Part shown: positions 1 through 10,665 of the stretch, in pieces
How positions within the stretch are numbered: the first letter of the stretch is position 1
Layout: each line of letters begins with the position of its first letter
Assembly (NCBI RefSeq): GCF_900107245.1
Contig: NZ_FNPG01000004.1
Coordinates: 206,226-270,225, forward strand
Direction: 5' to 3'
DNA length: 64,000 nucleotides
DNA from: Lachnobacterium bovis DSM 14045
GTDB lineage: Bacteria > Bacillota > Clostridia > Lachnospirales > Lachnospiraceae
Translations under genes and position numbers: made by a program
Notes under the pieces: generated by a model
Told to the model about the DNA's origin: nothing
What the model saw: the letters and a program-made list of their open reading frames with translations, nothing else
Databases searched by the model: none

Positions 1-586
1 TAAGTAACATAGTATTAATTAAAAATAAAGGATTTCTATTATAATTTTCTAAACTATTTGGTCCCATAATATCCATACCAGCATTACAAAAAGCAGATAC
101 TGAATTAAAAAGAGAATATGACAATCCTCTTATAAATCCGAACTTAGGAACTAAAATAAATGAATAAACTACTGTGCCTATAGCTTCTACTATTCCTATT
201 CCTTTTACAACTTTTAACAAAAACTTAACTAATCCATCAATTGTATCTAAATTAAATGAATCTCTTATTAAAACTCTTTCTTTTATTGTTATTTTCTTAT
301 TTAAAACAATTAACATCATTGTCAAAATAGATACTACTCCTAATCCACCAATTTGAATTAAAAACAGAATAACTACTTTACCAAAAACTGTCCATTGCAT
401 ATATGTATCAACAGTAACTAAGCCAGTTACACAAATTGATGTTGTTGCTGTAAACAATGCATCAATCCATGATGTTGAAAAAGATGGTTTAGTCGATATT
501 GGTAACATTAATAAAAGTGTTCCTATCATTATAAATACAAAAAAACCTATTGGTATAATTTGTGCACTTTTTAATGTTTTTCTCAT
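1..586 (-). CDS. TrkH/KtrB-type potassium transporter, N-terminal part (cut by window edge)
   Basis: The minus strand from 586 to the window edge encodes an open N-terminal fragment of about 195 residues. It starts at an ATG preceded by GGAGG at 591-595. It is strongly hydrophobic. The segment TSICVTGL matches the first selectivity-filter pore loop of the TrkH/KtrB/HKT family, and SAFCNAGMD matches the second. These proteins form the membrane channel subunit for K+ uptake and usually work with a cytoplasmic TrkA/KtrA partner, which would lie to the left of the window if present. The gene is last in the minus-strand run that begins at ftsK. Family is confident; Trk versus Ktr subtype cannot be told from the fragment. 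Confidence 0.9.
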   Translation of the reverse strand, partial: MRKTLKSAQIIPIGFFVFIMIGTLLLMLPISTKPSFSTSWIDALFTATTSICVTGLVTVDTYMQWTVFGKVVILFLIQIGGLGVVSILTMMLIVLNKKITIKERVLIRDSFNLDTIDGLVKFLLKVVKGIGIVEAIGTVVYSFILVPKFGFIRGLSYSLFNSVSAFCNAGMDIMGPNSLENYNRNPLFLINTMLL

Positions 587-616
587 ATTTCCTCCTAGTC
601 GATTCAATTCGACTTA

Positions 617-1762
617 TTATTGTGAATAATATTCATAATAAGCACTATATACGTCACTTACTTTACCTGTTTTTATATCAACTGAAATAACATTTAATAC
701 ATTATTTCCCTCTGGTACTAAAAATGGACTTGTATATTTTTCTGAATTTCTTGTAGGTGTTTGTCCATCCCATGTATAATATGCCTCGCATCCATCTGGT
801 ACAGAAATCGTGATATATGTAGGTGCTCCATAACTGCCAGAACTAGGTGATACTACTGGCTGATCTGGTTTCAATAGAGCAAGCTTGCATTTCTTTTCAA
901 CAACCTGAGAATAGATACCTTTTCTATTTTTAGATACTGCCTTAATATAGTATGTTCCTGGTGTTCTGATGATAATTCCATCCTTCACATTATAAACTTT
1001 ACCATCTTTTATAGGATCTTTACCATCAATTGTATAATAAACAACATCTGTTTCATTTGCTATTATTAATTGTATATCTATTTTATTATAAAATATCTCA
1101 GTGTCAGAATTAAAATCAGGTTCTATAGGAATATATTCACTAAATAAAGCCTTCACTTTTGAATTATTTACTTTTTGAGCTAATTCAACAATTTTATTAA
1201 GATCACCATTTTTTTCATAAAAATTTATAATGCATTTATATGCATTTATGTCTTTTTTATCCTTCTGAATTGCTTTCTTAAACATATCTTCCGCTGTAAC
1301 TTTATCCTTTTTAGCTTCATATATCAAACCTAACTCTACAAAAGGATATGATCTCGTCTTATCAATTTCAGTTGCTCTATTAAAATGTTTAATTGCAAGA
1401 TCATAATTTTTTTCTTTAAACGCATCCTTCCCTGAATTGATTTGATAAGTGTATGAATTCGAATGATAATTAGCAATTGATGTATAAACAACTACTGCTA
1501 TAGCCAAAACTATAGCAGTAATCATTCCAATCATAATAATAATTCTTTCTTTTTTATTATTAGAATTAATCGAAATTTGTTCTTCTGTATCAATGCGGTT
1601 ATCCTCTACCAAAGTACTATTCATTTGTTCTTGCAATATGATGTTTTTTAAATACTCTTCATCAAATTCGTTGTAGTCAGGAACAATCTGAACTTCCTTT
1701 CCACAATGTGGGCAATATATTACCCCATCTTGAAGATCAGCTCCACATTTTTTGCATTTCAT
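617..1762 (-). CDS. Zinc-ribbon, TPR and chitobiase-type-repeat membrane protein of unknown function
   Basis: This 381-residue protein opens with a CxxC...CxxC zinc ribbon (Cys 3, 6, 17, 20). An acidic linker follows, then one transmembrane helix at about 74-94. Residues 105-200 look like TPR repeats (for example DLAIKHFNRATEID). The C-terminus holds two repeats of the kind found at the end of chitobiases (YYTIDGKDP near 240 and YYTWDGQTP near 325). The topology suggests a cytoplasmic zinc ribbon and an external TPR and beta-sandwich part. It lies 16 bases after folD and 30 before the trkH-like gene, so it is probably co-transcribed. No function is known to me; scaffold or wall-binding roles are guesses. 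Confidence 0.75.
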   Translation of the reverse strand: MKCKKCGADLQDGVIYCPHCGKEVQIVPDYNEFDEEYLKNIILQEQMNSTLVEDNRIDTEEQISINSNNKKERIIIMIGMITAIVLAIAVVVYTSIANYHSNSYTYQINSGKDAFKEKNYDLAIKHFNRATEIDKTRSYPFVELGLIYEAKKDKVTAEDMFKKAIQKDKKDINAYKCIINFYEKNGDLNKIVELAQKVNNSKVKALFSEYIPIEPDFNSDTEIFYNKIDIQLIIANETDVVYYTIDGKDPIKDGKVYNVKDGIIIRTPGTYYIKAVSKNRKGIYSQVVEKKCKLALLKPDQPVVSPSSGSYGAPTYITISVPDGCEAYYTWDGQTPTRNSEKYTSPFLVPEGNNVLNVISVDIKTGKVSDVYSAYYEYYSQ

Positions 1763-1778
1763 AAATTTCTTTCATCTC

Positions 1779-2621
1779 CTAATAATTTTTTGCGCCTTCT
1801 ACACAATTATGCATAAGCATTGCAATTGTCATCGGTCCTACGCCTCCAGGAACAGGGGTAATTGCACTTGTTTTATCACATACACTATCAAAATCTACAT
1901 CACCACATAATTTTTTATTTTCTTGGCGATGAATTCCAACATCAATAACAACAGCTCCATCTTTGACATATTCTTCGTTAATAAATTTAGGTTTACCGAT
2001 TGCTACTATTAAAATATCAGCTGTTTTAGTAATTCCTTTAAGATTTTTAGTATGTGAATGGCAAACAGTTACTGTAGCATTTTCTCTAAGCATAAGTAAA
2101 GCCATAGGTTTACCCACTATATTACTTCTACCAACAATAACACAGTGTTTCCCATCAATATCAATATTACTTCTTTTTAATAACTCTATTATACCAGCTG
2201 GTGTACATGATACAAATCCTTTTTGACCAATAACTAATGCACCAACATTTTCTGGATGAAAACCATCAACATCTTTTTGAGGAGAAATTCGTTTTATTAC
2301 AACATCTTCGTCTATATGTTTTGGTAAAGGTAACTGACATAAAATACCATTTACTTTTTCATCATCATTTAGCTTATCTATTATCTCAAGTAATTCTTCT
2401 TGAGTTGTTTTTTCAGGTAATTCATAAGAAATAGATTCTATACCGATATATTCGCAAGCTCTCTTTTTATTTCTTACATAAACCTTTGATGCAGGATCCT
2501 CTCCTACTTGTATAACTGCCAAAACACAGTTAATTCCTTTTTCTTTTAATTTAGCGACTTCAACTTTCAAAGATTCTTTAATATCTGTTGAAATCTGTTT
2601 TCCATCAATTAAGTGTGTCAA
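1779..2621 (-). CDS. folD: Methylenetetrahydrofolate dehydrogenase / methenyltetrahydrofolate cyclohydrolase
   Basis: FolD interconverts 5,10-methylene-THF, 5,10-methenyl-THF and 10-formyl-THF in the cytoplasm, using NAD(P). The 280-residue length is normal for the family. The catalytic Tyr-x3-Lys region YVRNKKRACEYIGI, the substrate loop QLPLPKH, the DVDGFHPENVG signature and the C-terminal PGGVGPMTIAMLMHN motif are all present. The gene sits 17 bases downstream of fhs. The two enzymes act consecutively on formate-derived one-carbon units, as expected for purine and serine/glycine metabolism and for acetogen-like C1 chemistry. Confidence 0.96.
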   Translation of the reverse strand: MTHLIDGKQISTDIKESLKVEVAKLKEKGINCVLAVIQVGEDPASKVYVRNKKRACEYIGIESISYELPEKTTQEELLEIIDKLNDDEKVNGILCQLPLPKHIDEDVVIKRISPQKDVDGFHPENVGALVIGQKGFVSCTPAGIIELLKRSNIDIDGKHCVIVGRSNIVGKPMALLMLRENATVTVCHSHTKNLKGITKTADILIVAIGKPKFINEEYVKDGAVVIDVGIHRQENKKLCGDVDFDSVCDKTSAITPVPGGVGPMTIAMLMHNCVEGAKNY

Positions 2622-2638
2622 AATACCATCCTCTCTCT

Positions 2639-4309
2639 TTAGAATAATCCAGTAATCACACCATTATCATCTACATCAATATTGTTAGCTGCTGGCTTCT
2701 TTGGTAAACCTGGCATAGTCATAACAGCGCCATTTAATACTACCACGAATCCTGCACCAGCAGAAACATATACTTCTCTGACATTCATTGTAAAACCTGT
2801 AGGACGACCTAGTTTTTTAGGATCATCAGATAATGAATATTGTGTTTTTGCCATACAAACTGGCATATTTCCAAATCCTAATTCTGTTATTTTTTTAAGT
2901 TCTCTTTCTGCAGCAACAGAATATGTTACATCTTTTGCACCATATATTTTTTGTGCAATAGTTTGAATTTTATCCTTTAATGATAAACTATCATCATATA
3001 ACAATTCAAATTTGCTTTCTTTTTTTTCTAATGTATTAAGTACTTTGTTAGCAAGAGCGATTCCACCTTCTCCTCCTTTTTCCCATACTTCAGAAAGTGC
3101 AAAATCACATCCTCTTTCCTCGCAGAAATTCTTTACAAATTCTGTTTCAGCTTCAGTATCTGTAACAAATGAATTTAATGTAACAACAACAGGAACTTTA
3201 TATTGTTGTAAATTTTCTATATGTTTTTCAAGGTTAACTATTCCTCTCTTAAGAGCTTCTAAATCTTCGTTAACCAAATCTTCTTTTGCAACGCCACCAT
3301 TATACTTTAATGCACGAATAGTTGCAACTAATACAACAGCATCTGGTTTTAATCCAGACATACGACACTTAATATCAAAGAATTTTTCTGCGCCTAAATC
3401 TGCGCCAAAACCTGCTTCTGTTATAACATAATCAGCTAATTTTAAAGCACATTTTGTTGCTCTTACTGAGTTACATCCATGAGCAATATTAGCAAAAGGT
3501 CCACCATGAACGATTGCTGGAGTATGCTCTAAAGTCTGAATTAGATTTGGCTTGATAGCGTCTTTTAATAATGCAGCCATTGATCCTGTAGCATGTAAAT
3601 CGTCTGCAGTTACAGGTTTTCCATCATATGTATAAGCAACAATAATTTTGCCCAGTCTTCGTTTTAAATCATGAATATCATCAGCCAAACAAAAGATTGC
3701 CATAATTTCAGAAGCAACACTAATTACAAAATGATCTTCTCTAACAACTCCATCTGCTTTTCTTCCTAATCCAACAACAACGTTTCTTAAAACACGGTCA
3801 TTCATATCCAAGCATCTTTTCCATACGATTTGACGTGGATCAATACCTAATTCATTACCTTGTTGAATATGGTTATCTAGTAAAGCGGCTAAAAGATTAT
3901 TTGCTGAAGTAATAGCATGAAAATCTCCAGTAAAATGTAAATTCAAATCTTCCATTGGAACTACTTGAGCATATCCGCCACCTGCAGCACCACCTTTAAT
4001 TCCGAAACAAGGTCCTAAAGAAGGCTCTCTTAAAGCTATTACTGCTTTTTTTCCTAATTTACCAAATGCCTGACCTAATCCAACACTTGTTGTTGTTTTT
4101 CCTTCTCCTGCTGGAGTAGGATTAATAGCTGTAACAAGAATTAGTTTACCATTCTTATTGTTTTCAACTTTAGTCATTAATTCATCTGAAAGCTTAGCTT
4201 TATATTTTCCATATAATTCTAAATCATCCTCAGAGATATTTAATTGTTTTGCAACCTCCTTAATAGGTAACATTTCTGATTGTTGTGCAATTTCAATGTC
4301 GCTTCTCAT
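2639..4309 (-). CDS. fhs: Formate-tetrahydrofolate ligase
   Basis: Fhs joins formate to tetrahydrofolate with ATP to give 10-formyl-THF. The 556 residues match the family length. The ATP-binding loop [14 protein letters not shown] lies near residue 65, followed by the [24 protein letters not shown] signature split over residues 92-115. A GGAGG site precedes the ATG. The gene lies between ftsK (69 bases upstream) and folD (17 bases downstream). Clostridia use this enzyme both for biosynthetic one-carbon units and, in acetogens, in the Wood-Ljungdahl pathway; nothing else of that pathway is visible here. Confidence 0.97.
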   Translation of the reverse strand: MRSDIEIAQQSEMLPIKEVAKQLNISEDDLELYGKYKAKLSDELMTKVENNKNGKLILVTAINPTPAGEGKTTTSVGLGQAFGKLGKKAVIALREPSLGPCFGIKGGAAGGGYAQVVPMEDLNLHFTGDFHAITSANNLLAALLDNHIQQGNELGIDPRQIVWKRCLDMNDRVLRNVVVGLGRKADGVVREDHFVISVASEIMAIFCLADDIHDLKRRLGKIIVAYTYDGKPVTADDLHATGSMAALLKDAIKPNLIQTLEHTPAIVHGGPFANIAHGCNSVRATKCALKLADYVITEAGFGADLGAEKFFDIKCRMSGLKPDAVVLVATIRALKYNGGVAKEDLVNEDLEALKRGIVNLEKHIENLQQYKVPVVVTLNSFVTDTEAETEFVKNFCEERGCDFALSEVWEKGGEGGIALANKVLNTLEKKESKFELLYDDSLSLKDKIQTIAQKIYGAKDVTYSVAAERELKKITELGFGNMPVCMAKTQYSLSDDPKKLGRPTGFTMNVREVYVSAGAGFVVVLNGAVMTMPGLPKKPAANNIDVDDNGVITGLF

Positions 4310-4378
4310 TTTGCCAATTCCTCCATATATCTATAAACTATATATTTTTCATAACTATCCTGATGGAATAGTTACATG

Positions 4379-6913
4379 CTAATGATTTTTTAAAGAAAGA
4401 TATTCTTCTTTTGAAATAATAATCTTTCTTGGTTTAGTTCCTTCTTCAGGTCCAACAATGCCTGCTTCCTCTAATTGGTCCATTATACGTGCTGCTCTGT
4501 TAAATCCTATTTTAAGATAACGTTGCAACATACCAATTGACGCCCTTTCCTTATCCATAACAATATCAGCAGCATCCATAAAATATGAATCTCTATCATC
4601 TGAACTATTATTAGCATTTGATAGATTTGATCCTTCATGTGCTTTAACTTTATCCTGGATATCTTGACTATATTCAGCAATACCGTTTTCTCCGGTAAGG
4701 AACTCTACTACATTTTGCACTTCTTCATCAGAAACAAATGCTCCCTGAATACGAAGTGGTTTAGGAATGCCCTGCGGATAAAATAGCATATCCCCTTTTC
4801 CTAACAGTTTTTCTGCACCATTCATATCTAGAATAGTCCTAGAATCTACACCAGAAGTAACTGAGAATGCAATCCTACTTGGCATATTTGCTTTTATCAA
4901 GCCTGTAATAACATTTACGGATGGTCTTTGAGTTGCAATAACTAAATGTATTCCAGCTGCACGCGCAAGCTGAGCCAATCTACAAATTGCTTCTTCAACA
5001 TCATTAGATGCTACCATCATCAAATCAGCAAGCTCATCAACAATTATAACTATTTGTGGCATCTTTTCATATATACAATCATCAGTCTTTTTCTTTTGTT
5101 TTTCAACAAATCTATTATATCCTCTGATTTCTCTAACGCCTGTTTCAGCAAATTTATTATATCTTTCTGTCATTTCGGCAACAGCCCAATTCAAAGCTCC
5201 AGCTGCTTTTTTAGGATCAGTTACAACTGGAATCAACAAATGAGGTAAACCATTATAAACACTAAGTTCAACTACTTTAGGATCAATCATGATTAATTTA
5301 ACATCATCCGGTTTTGCTTTATATAAAATACTCATGATAATAGTATTAATACAAACTGACTTACCAGATCCAGTAGCTCCTGCAATTAACACATGTGGCA
5401 TCTTAGAAATATCTGCAACCTTAGTTTTTCCAGCTATATCCTTGCCAACTGCAAAACTAAGCATAGATTTCGATTCAAAAAATTCTTTCGATTCTATCAG
5501 TTCTCTAAATGAGACCATCTGATTCTCTTTATTTGGAACTTCAATGCCAACAGCTGCTTTTCCTGGAATTGGAGCTTCAATTCTAATATCTGATGCTGCT
5601 AAATTTAACTTGATATCATCGGCAAGATTAACTATCTTGCTAACTTTAACACCCATTTCAGGTTGAACTTCATATCTTGTGACACTTGGTCCACAACTAA
5701 TATTAGTAACTGTAACATCTACACCAAAATTCTTTAAAGTTAACTGCAATAATGCAGCAGTTTCTCTTAAAGACTTTTCGTTATTAGAATTCTTTTTAGA
5801 CTTACTCTTTTTTAATAAATCAACTGGTGGAAATATATAATCCTTAGTTGATTTTGCATCTAATCCATTTAAAACATTATCTTTTTCGAAAACGTTTTCC
5901 TTTTTTTGATACAAACCTCCATGAGATTCTTTATTATCACGAATTTCTTTATCGCCATTAAATTCCTCAACCATACCAACTTTTTGGCCGCTGTTTTTAT
6001 CAAAATCACCCTGAATAACTAAATTGTCGTCCAAAAACATATCTGCTTTCGCTGGATCTGCTGGAAATACAGCCTCTAGAACGGTCTCCGTTTTGTTCAT
6101 TACTTCAGGAATATTACTTGAAGTTATTTCTCCGATTTCATCACTTGAAGTGTCAATTTTATCTACGTTGCCATCTAACGCTTCTTCTTTATTGCCATCT
6201 TTAGAAAAAGGTTTAAGCAACGTATTCATACTTACACCCTTTACCTTGTTGTCCATTCTAAGTTTCGAAAGTTCCTTCTGTTCCTGTCTAAACTCTTGAT
6301 ACTTTGCGCTAGTATTTTTAGCTGATTCATAGACAATTTTTCCGCTTTTTTTAAACTTCTTCATAATAGATTGTCCAGTAACAAAAATTAGCGAAATAAT
6401 GATCATTATGAAATCGATTATATATGTTCCAACTAACCCAAATGCCGGACATAGTATACATACTAACAATCCTCCTATAAATCCACCACCTAGTCTAGAA
6501 ACAACACCATACCTATATGCTTCAAATGGAGATTTCAATGTATCTCCATAAAAAAGTAATGTCATAAATAAACAAACCATTACCATAAAAATAATCGATC
6601 CGATCATTCTAACCTTTGCAGTTGTATTTCCTTTATTAGATACAACAAAAAAACTTCCAACTAGCAATAGTATTGGGAAAATATATGCAATAAGGCCAAA
6701 CATGCCAAAGAAAAAATTACTAATAAATTCTCCAACTATGCCACCTATATGAAAATTACTAATGAATAATAACGCTGAAATTGCGATTATCCCCCAAAGA
6801 GATACTTCTCTATAAAAAAGATCATTCTTTTCTATTTTTTCTTGAAGTTCAGCCTTTGAAGGTCGACCACGTTTTCTTTTATTATTAGAAGATATTGCCT
6901 TCTTTTTTGCCAT
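4379..6913 (-). CDS. ftsK: FtsK/SpoIIIE-family DNA translocase
   Basis: An 844-residue membrane-anchored DNA pump that moves chromosomes through the closing septum. An upstream in-frame codon could add 18 residues, but GGGAGG lies just before the ATG at 6911-6913 and the protein then begins MAKKKAIS, so that start is chosen. Four or five hydrophobic helices occupy roughly residues 30-185. An acidic, low-complexity linker follows to about 380. The motor has Walker [11 protein letters not shown], Walker [14 protein letters not shown] and the [21 protein letters not shown] region. The C-terminal winged-helix gamma domain ([32 protein letters not shown], given here as residues about 780-812) reads KOPS-type sites. 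Sporulation-specific versus general septal role cannot be told. Confidence 0.95.
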   Translation of the reverse strand: MAKKKAISSNNKRKRGRPSKAELQEKIEKNDLFYREVSLWGIIAISALLFISNFHIGGIVGEFISNFFFGMFGLIAYIFPILLLVGSFFVVSNKGNTTAKVRMIGSIIFMVMVCLFMTLLFYGDTLKSPFEAYRYGVVSRLGGGFIGGLLVCILCPAFGLVGTYIIDFIMIIISLIFVTGQSIMKKFKKSGKIVYESAKNTSAKYQEFRQEQKELSKLRMDNKVKGVSMNTLLKPFSKDGNKEEALDGNVDKIDTSSDEIGEITSSNIPEVMNKTETVLEAVFPADPAKADMFLDDNLVIQGDFDKNSGQKVGMVEEFNGDKEIRDNKESHGGLYQKKENVFEKDNVLNGLDAKSTKDYIFPPVDLLKKSKSKKNSNNEKSLRETAALLQLTLKNFGVDVTVTNISCGPSVTRYEVQPEMGVKVSKIVNLADDIKLNLAASDIRIEAPIPGKAAVGIEVPNKENQMVSFRELIESKEFFESKSMLSFAVGKDIAGKTKVADISKMPHVLIAGATGSGKSVCINTIIMSILYKAKPDDVKLIMIDPKVVELSVYNGLPHLLIPVVTDPKKAAGALNWAVAEMTERYNKFAETGVREIRGYNRFVEKQKKKTDDCIYEKMPQIVIIVDELADLMMVASNDVEEAICRLAQLARAAGIHLVIATQRPSVNVITGLIKANMPSRIAFSVTSGVDSRTILDMNGAEKLLGKGDMLFYPQGIPKPLRIQGAFVSDEEVQNVVEFLTGENGIAEYSQDIQDKVKAHEGSNLSNANNSSDDRDSYFMDAADIVMDKERASIGMLQRYLKIGFNRAARIMDQLEEAGIVGPEEGTKPRKIIISKEEYLSLKNH

Positions 6914-6986
6914 GACTAACCTCCCACTAGGAATCAACTTCCAATTTACACTCACTAAATATAACATATTTAAAGGAATTTGTCAT

Positions 6987-7019
6987 TAAAAAAGATGAAA
7001 GCACAAAACTTTCATCTTT
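6987..7019 (-). terminator. Rho-independent terminator after the GH1 gene
   Basis: Read on the minus strand, an 11-bp perfect stem (AAAGATGAAAG / CTTTCATCTTT) with a 7-base loop is followed by a T-run. It lies about 50 bases downstream of the beta-glucosidase stop and before ftsK, so ftsK probably has its own promoter. Confidence 0.8.
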
Positions 7020-7065
7020 CTTATAAGCTATAGTTATAAATGTCGTTTTTTATTTTTTTGTGTAT

Positions 7066-8775
7066 CTAGATAAATGCAACTTTGCATTCTCCAAGAATCT
7101 TGATGCTTTGTATATCCTCAGGAATCATAACTTTCGCACCTGGGAATAATATTCCACTTTCTAAAATTGCATCTCCATCTAAGACAATAAAACATGTTCC
7201 ATCCGAAAACAATTCCATATTTTTGTCAATAAATTCTTGATTTAATTTTGCTCTTCTTGCTTTTTTATCAGGTACTTCTTGTTCTATTATCTTCTCTAAG
7301 AAATCTGTGGCATTATCTAATACATCACTATAAGTTTCCTTATATTTTTCCAATACATCTTCTATTACAATCTCCTGAGACTTATTATTAATGCTCAAAC
7401 ATTTTCCGTTTGTTTCTATGACTTTTTTATACCAAAAGCCTGAATCTTTTACAATTCTTTTTTGATTTCTATAGTCGATATAAACTAGACCAAATCTCTC
7501 ATCAAATCCATTAGCCCATTCGAAATTATCGATTATAGACCATAAAAAGTAACCAACAATGTTAGCTCCATCATCTGATGCCTGTTGCATTGCACTAATA
7601 TATGAATCTAAAAATGTAATTCTGTTCGGATCATGTACTTTTCCATCGTAAGAAATATTATCATGACAAGCCATTCCATTTTCTGTTATATATAGAGGCA
7701 ATTTGTATTTTTCTGATAAAAATTTTATTCCATAATAAAATGCTCTTGGAGTAATTGGCCACTGTATACTTGTTTTAGGGAATCCAACATATCGATCAAC
7801 ATATTCAAAATATTTACCATCTTTACCGTCATCTACTGCACGAACTTCGTATCCGTTATATATGTTTTGTCCTATAAAATCAATAGGTTGATTAATTAAC
7901 TCTAAATCTTTTTTCATCTGTTCTTCACTAATTTTAGGAAGATAATCTTTAAATTTTTCTATTCCCTCTTCCGGATATTTACCAAAAACAACAGGATCTA
8001 GAAACCATGATACATTCCATCCCCAATTTTCAAGTGGATTTTCAAAGCCAAAATACACGCGTCTTGCCACTTCAACATCTTTTGAATCATCGGTTGCAGG
8101 GTATGCCACTCCACATGTAGGTGCGTACCCTATTTTTATATCTGTTTTTGAATACCTTCTTAACATTTTTACAGCCATACCATGACATTTTAATAAATTA
8201 TGTGCCATTTGTAATGTTTCTCTTATCGGCATTTTTACACCTGGTGCATGTATACCCATTGTATGTCCTAAATAAATAACGCACTGTGGTTCATTAATTG
8301 TGAAAAAATCTGTACATAAATCACTAAAATTCTCAGCTACTACTTTAGCATATTCTCCAAACCATTCTACACAATCTGGATTTAACCAACCACCTTTATC
8401 AAATAAAACCTGTGGATATTCCCAATGAAACAAAGTTATATAAGGTTTTATATTGTGTTTATTTAATAATTTCAAAACATCTCTATAATATTTTATTCCT
8501 TCTTCATTTACTTCGCCTACACCATTTGGCAAAATTCTCGCCCAATTTAATGAAAATCTATAAGCTTTTATTCCGAGGTTTGCCATCATTGGTATATCTT
8601 TTTTATATTGATGTAACTCATCACACGCAACATCTGCATTGTGACCGCCAAAAATACTACCCTCTTTTTTTATAAAAGTATCCCACACACATTCCCCCTG
8701 TGGAATCTTATCATCTTTTCCTTCAATCTGATATGAGCTAGTTGCAACTCCCCAGACAAAATCATCTCTTAACAA
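7066..8775 (-). CDS. GH1 beta-glucosidase / 6-phospho-beta-glucosidase with a C-terminal extension
   Basis: A cytoplasmic family 1 glycoside hydrolase that cleaves beta-linked gluco-oligosaccharides. The N-terminal WGVATSSYQIEG signature, the acid/base Glu162 in TINEP and the nucleophile Glu365 in ITENG are all present. The ordinary GH1 barrel ends near residue 455, where most relatives stop. This protein continues for about 115 residues: a charged, probably helical part (460-530) and a short beta-rich tail. That tail is unlike the GH1 fold and I do not recognise it. There is no PTS gene beside it, and a phosphate-binding signature was not seen, so a plain beta-glucosidase is more likely than a 6-phospho enzyme. 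The gene is monocistronic with its own terminator. Confidence 0.9.
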   Translation of the reverse strand: MLRDDFVWGVATSSYQIEGKDDKIPQGECVWDTFIKKEGSIFGGHNADVACDELHQYKKDIPMMANLGIKAYRFSLNWARILPNGVGEVNEEGIKYYRDVLKLLNKHNIKPYITLFHWEYPQVLFDKGGWLNPDCVEWFGEYAKVVAENFSDLCTDFFTINEPQCVIYLGHTMGIHAPGVKMPIRETLQMAHNLLKCHGMAVKMLRRYSKTDIKIGYAPTCGVAYPATDDSKDVEVARRVYFGFENPLENWGWNVSWFLDPVVFGKYPEEGIEKFKDYLPKISEEQMKKDLELINQPIDFIGQNIYNGYEVRAVDDGKDGKYFEYVDRYVGFPKTSIQWPITPRAFYYGIKFLSEKYKLPLYITENGMACHDNISYDGKVHDPNRITFLDSYISAMQQASDDGANIVGYFLWSIIDNFEWANGFDERFGLVYIDYRNQKRIVKDSGFWYKKVIETNGKCLSINNKSQEIVIEDVLEKYKETYSDVLDNATDFLEKIIEQEVPDKKARRAKLNQEFIDKNMELFSDGTCFIVLDGDAILESGILFPGAKVMIPEDIQSIKILGECKVAFI

Positions 8776-8822
8776 AATCTTTCCTCCTTAATACCTCTAA
8801 AATACCTTTTAGTTATAAATAT

Positions 8823-8867
8823 TAAAGCTATATTCAATTTTCAAAATGATCATTGAATATAGCTTTA
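8823..8867. terminator. Hairpin terminator after the AGCS symporter gene
   Basis: A 16-bp perfect inverted repeat (TAAAGCTATATTCAAT and its complement) with a 13-base loop lies about 100 bases downstream of the symporter stop. T-rich stretches flank it on both sides, weakly favouring minus-strand termination. Confidence 0.65.
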
Positions 8868-8968
8868 TCTTTATCTACTATTATATATTCTTTTTCCTTA
8901 AATAAAAAGTCTTACTTGAAAAATAGTACTTGTTTCGTTGATTTTTCGTTTATTTTTAAACATTTTCG

Positions 8969-10414
8969 TTAATTATTAACTGTTTCATTTTTTATAGTTA
9001 CATCATTTGAAAAAACTTTTTTAGTTTCACTAACAACTACATTACTTAATGCAAAAATTGCTATCATATTTGGAATTGCCATCAAGCCATTAAAAATATC
9101 CGCTACTGTCCATACAGCACTAACTGTCATATATGGTCCAATAAACACTGCTAAAATGTACAACCATCTAAATACTATAATAGCTTTATGAGTATTAACT
9201 TTTTTATCCTTCACAAGATATTCTAAACATCTTTCACTATAATAATTCCAACCCAATATTGTTGTAAAAGCAAAGAACACTAAACATATCATTAAAACAA
9301 AGCTTGAAAATGCATTTCCAAAAGGAAGTCCATGTTGAAAAGCATATGTTGTAACTTGTACACCTTCTAATTTAGGAACTTTATATGCACCTGTTAAAAC
9401 AATAGATAAACCTGTCATTGTACAAATTACAATTGTATCAATAAATGTACCAGTCATACTTACTAAACCTTGTCGTACAGGATTTTTTGTTTGAGCAGCT
9501 GCAGCAGCAATTGGTGCGCTACCTAAACCAGCTTCATTTGAAAAGATACCCCTTGCAATACCTTTTTGAATACAAACAAATACTGTTCCCACTGCTCCAC
9601 CTGTTACAGCTTTAGGATTAAATGCTCCTTTACAAATAACTGCAATAGCTTCTGGTACCTGTGTAATATGAATAATCACTAGCAAAAATACAAATGCCAC
9701 ATAAATAATAGCCATAAATGGTACGATAACCTGACTCACTTGCGAAATTCTTTTAATCCCACCGATTAAAACCAATGCAACTGCTATTGATAAAATCAGA
9801 GAAGAAATAACAACTGCTATTGAATAATCTCCTATTGCTGGAATACTAATAACATTTTTATTGTTAGGATCAAAGAAGTTCTTTACTGCTGAAGAAATAC
9901 CATTTACCTGACTAAATGTACCTATTCCAAACAATCCAACTCCCATTCCAAAAAATGCAAACATCTTTGCTAACCATCTAAACTTAATTCCCATTCCATT
10001 TTCAATATAATAAAATGGTCCACCTAATACATGACCTTTTTCATCAACTGTTCTATATTTAATTGCTAACAAACCTTCTGCATATTTAGTAGCCATGCCG
10101 AAAAATGCTGCTAATAACATCCAAAATAAAGCACCAGGTCCACCTGTACCAACAGCTGTAGCTACTCCGACAATGTTTCCTGTGCCAATTGTTGCAGAAA
10201 GTGCCGTACATAAAGCTGCAAAAGACGTAATCTCTCCATTTCCGCCTTCTTCATTTTTTACCATCCATTTTAAAGCTAATGGAAGCTTTCTGATTTGCAA
10301 AACATAAAGTTTAATAGTTAATAAAATTCCACCTAATAAAATTAAAACCATAAGCGGTGGACCCCATACAAAATTATCTACTTGTTCTAAAAATTGATTT
10401 ATTGCATTAAGCAT
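8969..10414 (-). CDS. AGCS-family sodium:amino-acid (alanine/glycine) symporter
   Basis: A 481-residue polytopic membrane protein of the alanine-or-glycine:cation symporter family. Typical signatures are present: ALCTALSATIGTGNIVGVA near residue 68, PGALFWMLLAAFFGMATKY, and GIFSNEAGLGSAPIAAAAA near 290. It probably imports alanine or glycine with Na+. It stands alone between two terminators and has a strong promoter whose spacer is entirely occupied by a palindrome (see 10506-10534), so it is probably repressed by a dimeric regulator. Confidence 0.93.
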   Translation of the reverse strand: MLNAINQFLEQVDNFVWGPPLMVLILLGGILLTIKLYVLQIRKLPLALKWMVKNEEGGNGEITSFAALCTALSATIGTGNIVGVATAVGTGGPGALFWMLLAAFFGMATKYAEGLLAIKYRTVDEKGHVLGGPFYYIENGMGIKFRWLAKMFAFFGMGVGLFGIGTFSQVNGISSAVKNFFDPNNKNVISIPAIGDYSIAVVISSLILSIAVALVLIGGIKRISQVSQVIVPFMAIIYVAFVFLLVIIHITQVPEAIAVICKGAFNPKAVTGGAVGTVFVCIQKGIARGIFSNEAGLGSAPIAAAAAQTKNPVRQGLVSMTGTFIDTIVICTMTGLSIVLTGAYKVPKLEGVQVTTYAFQHGLPFGNAFSSFVLMICLVFFAFTTILGWNYYSERCLEYLVKDKKVNTHKAIIVFRWLYILAVFIGPYMTVSAVWTVADIFNGLMAIPNMIAIFALSNVVVSETKKVFSNDVTIKNETVNN

Positions 10415-10505
10415 TGTTTACTCCTTTTTATTATTATAATTAGTTTTCGAATATTCGTTGTGTCCGTCTGTCGCAAACAACATTGTTTGTACAACGTACA
10501 TACTA

Positions 10506-10534
10506 AGAATAGACTTATTTCTTTAATAAGTCAA
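10506..10534 (-). promoter_or_regulatory. Promoter of the AGCS gene with a palindromic operator filling the -35/-10 spacer
   Basis: On the minus strand TTGACT (-35, 10529-10534) and TATTCT (-10, 10506-10511) are separated by exactly 17 bases. A perfect 8-bp inverted repeat, GACTTATT-N5-AATAAGTC, covers 10512-10532, running from the first base after the -10 into the -35. Such a site is expected to bind a dimeric repressor or a MerR-like activator. The regulator is not identifiable from the window. Confidence 0.65.
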
Positions 10535-10579
10535 TAGAAAACAAATATGTTAATTATTAATTATTCTTATAAATAATAT

Positions 10580-10629
10580 AAAAAAAGACAATAAACTCTA
10601 ACATCACTTCTTAGTTAAAGTTTATTGTC
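10580..10629 (-). terminator. Terminator of glgA
   Basis: On the minus strand an 11-bp stem (GACAATAAACT / AGTTTATTGTC), extendable by a few pairs, is followed by at least seven T. It begins about 35 bases beyond the glgA stop. Confidence 0.85.
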
Positions 10630-10665
10630 CTTATTTTTACAATTTTACATCATTATTATCTTCCA

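Noticed and set aside
4310..4378. A tetrahydrofolate riboswitch in front of fhs
   Set aside because: The gap is only 69 bases and contains a short hairpin (TAACTAT...ATAGTTA) without the conserved THF-aptamer elements.
10415..10665. A glycine riboswitch upstream of the AGCS symporter
   Set aside because: No conserved glycine-riboswitch core was found; the region is explained by the promoter, palindrome and glgA terminator.
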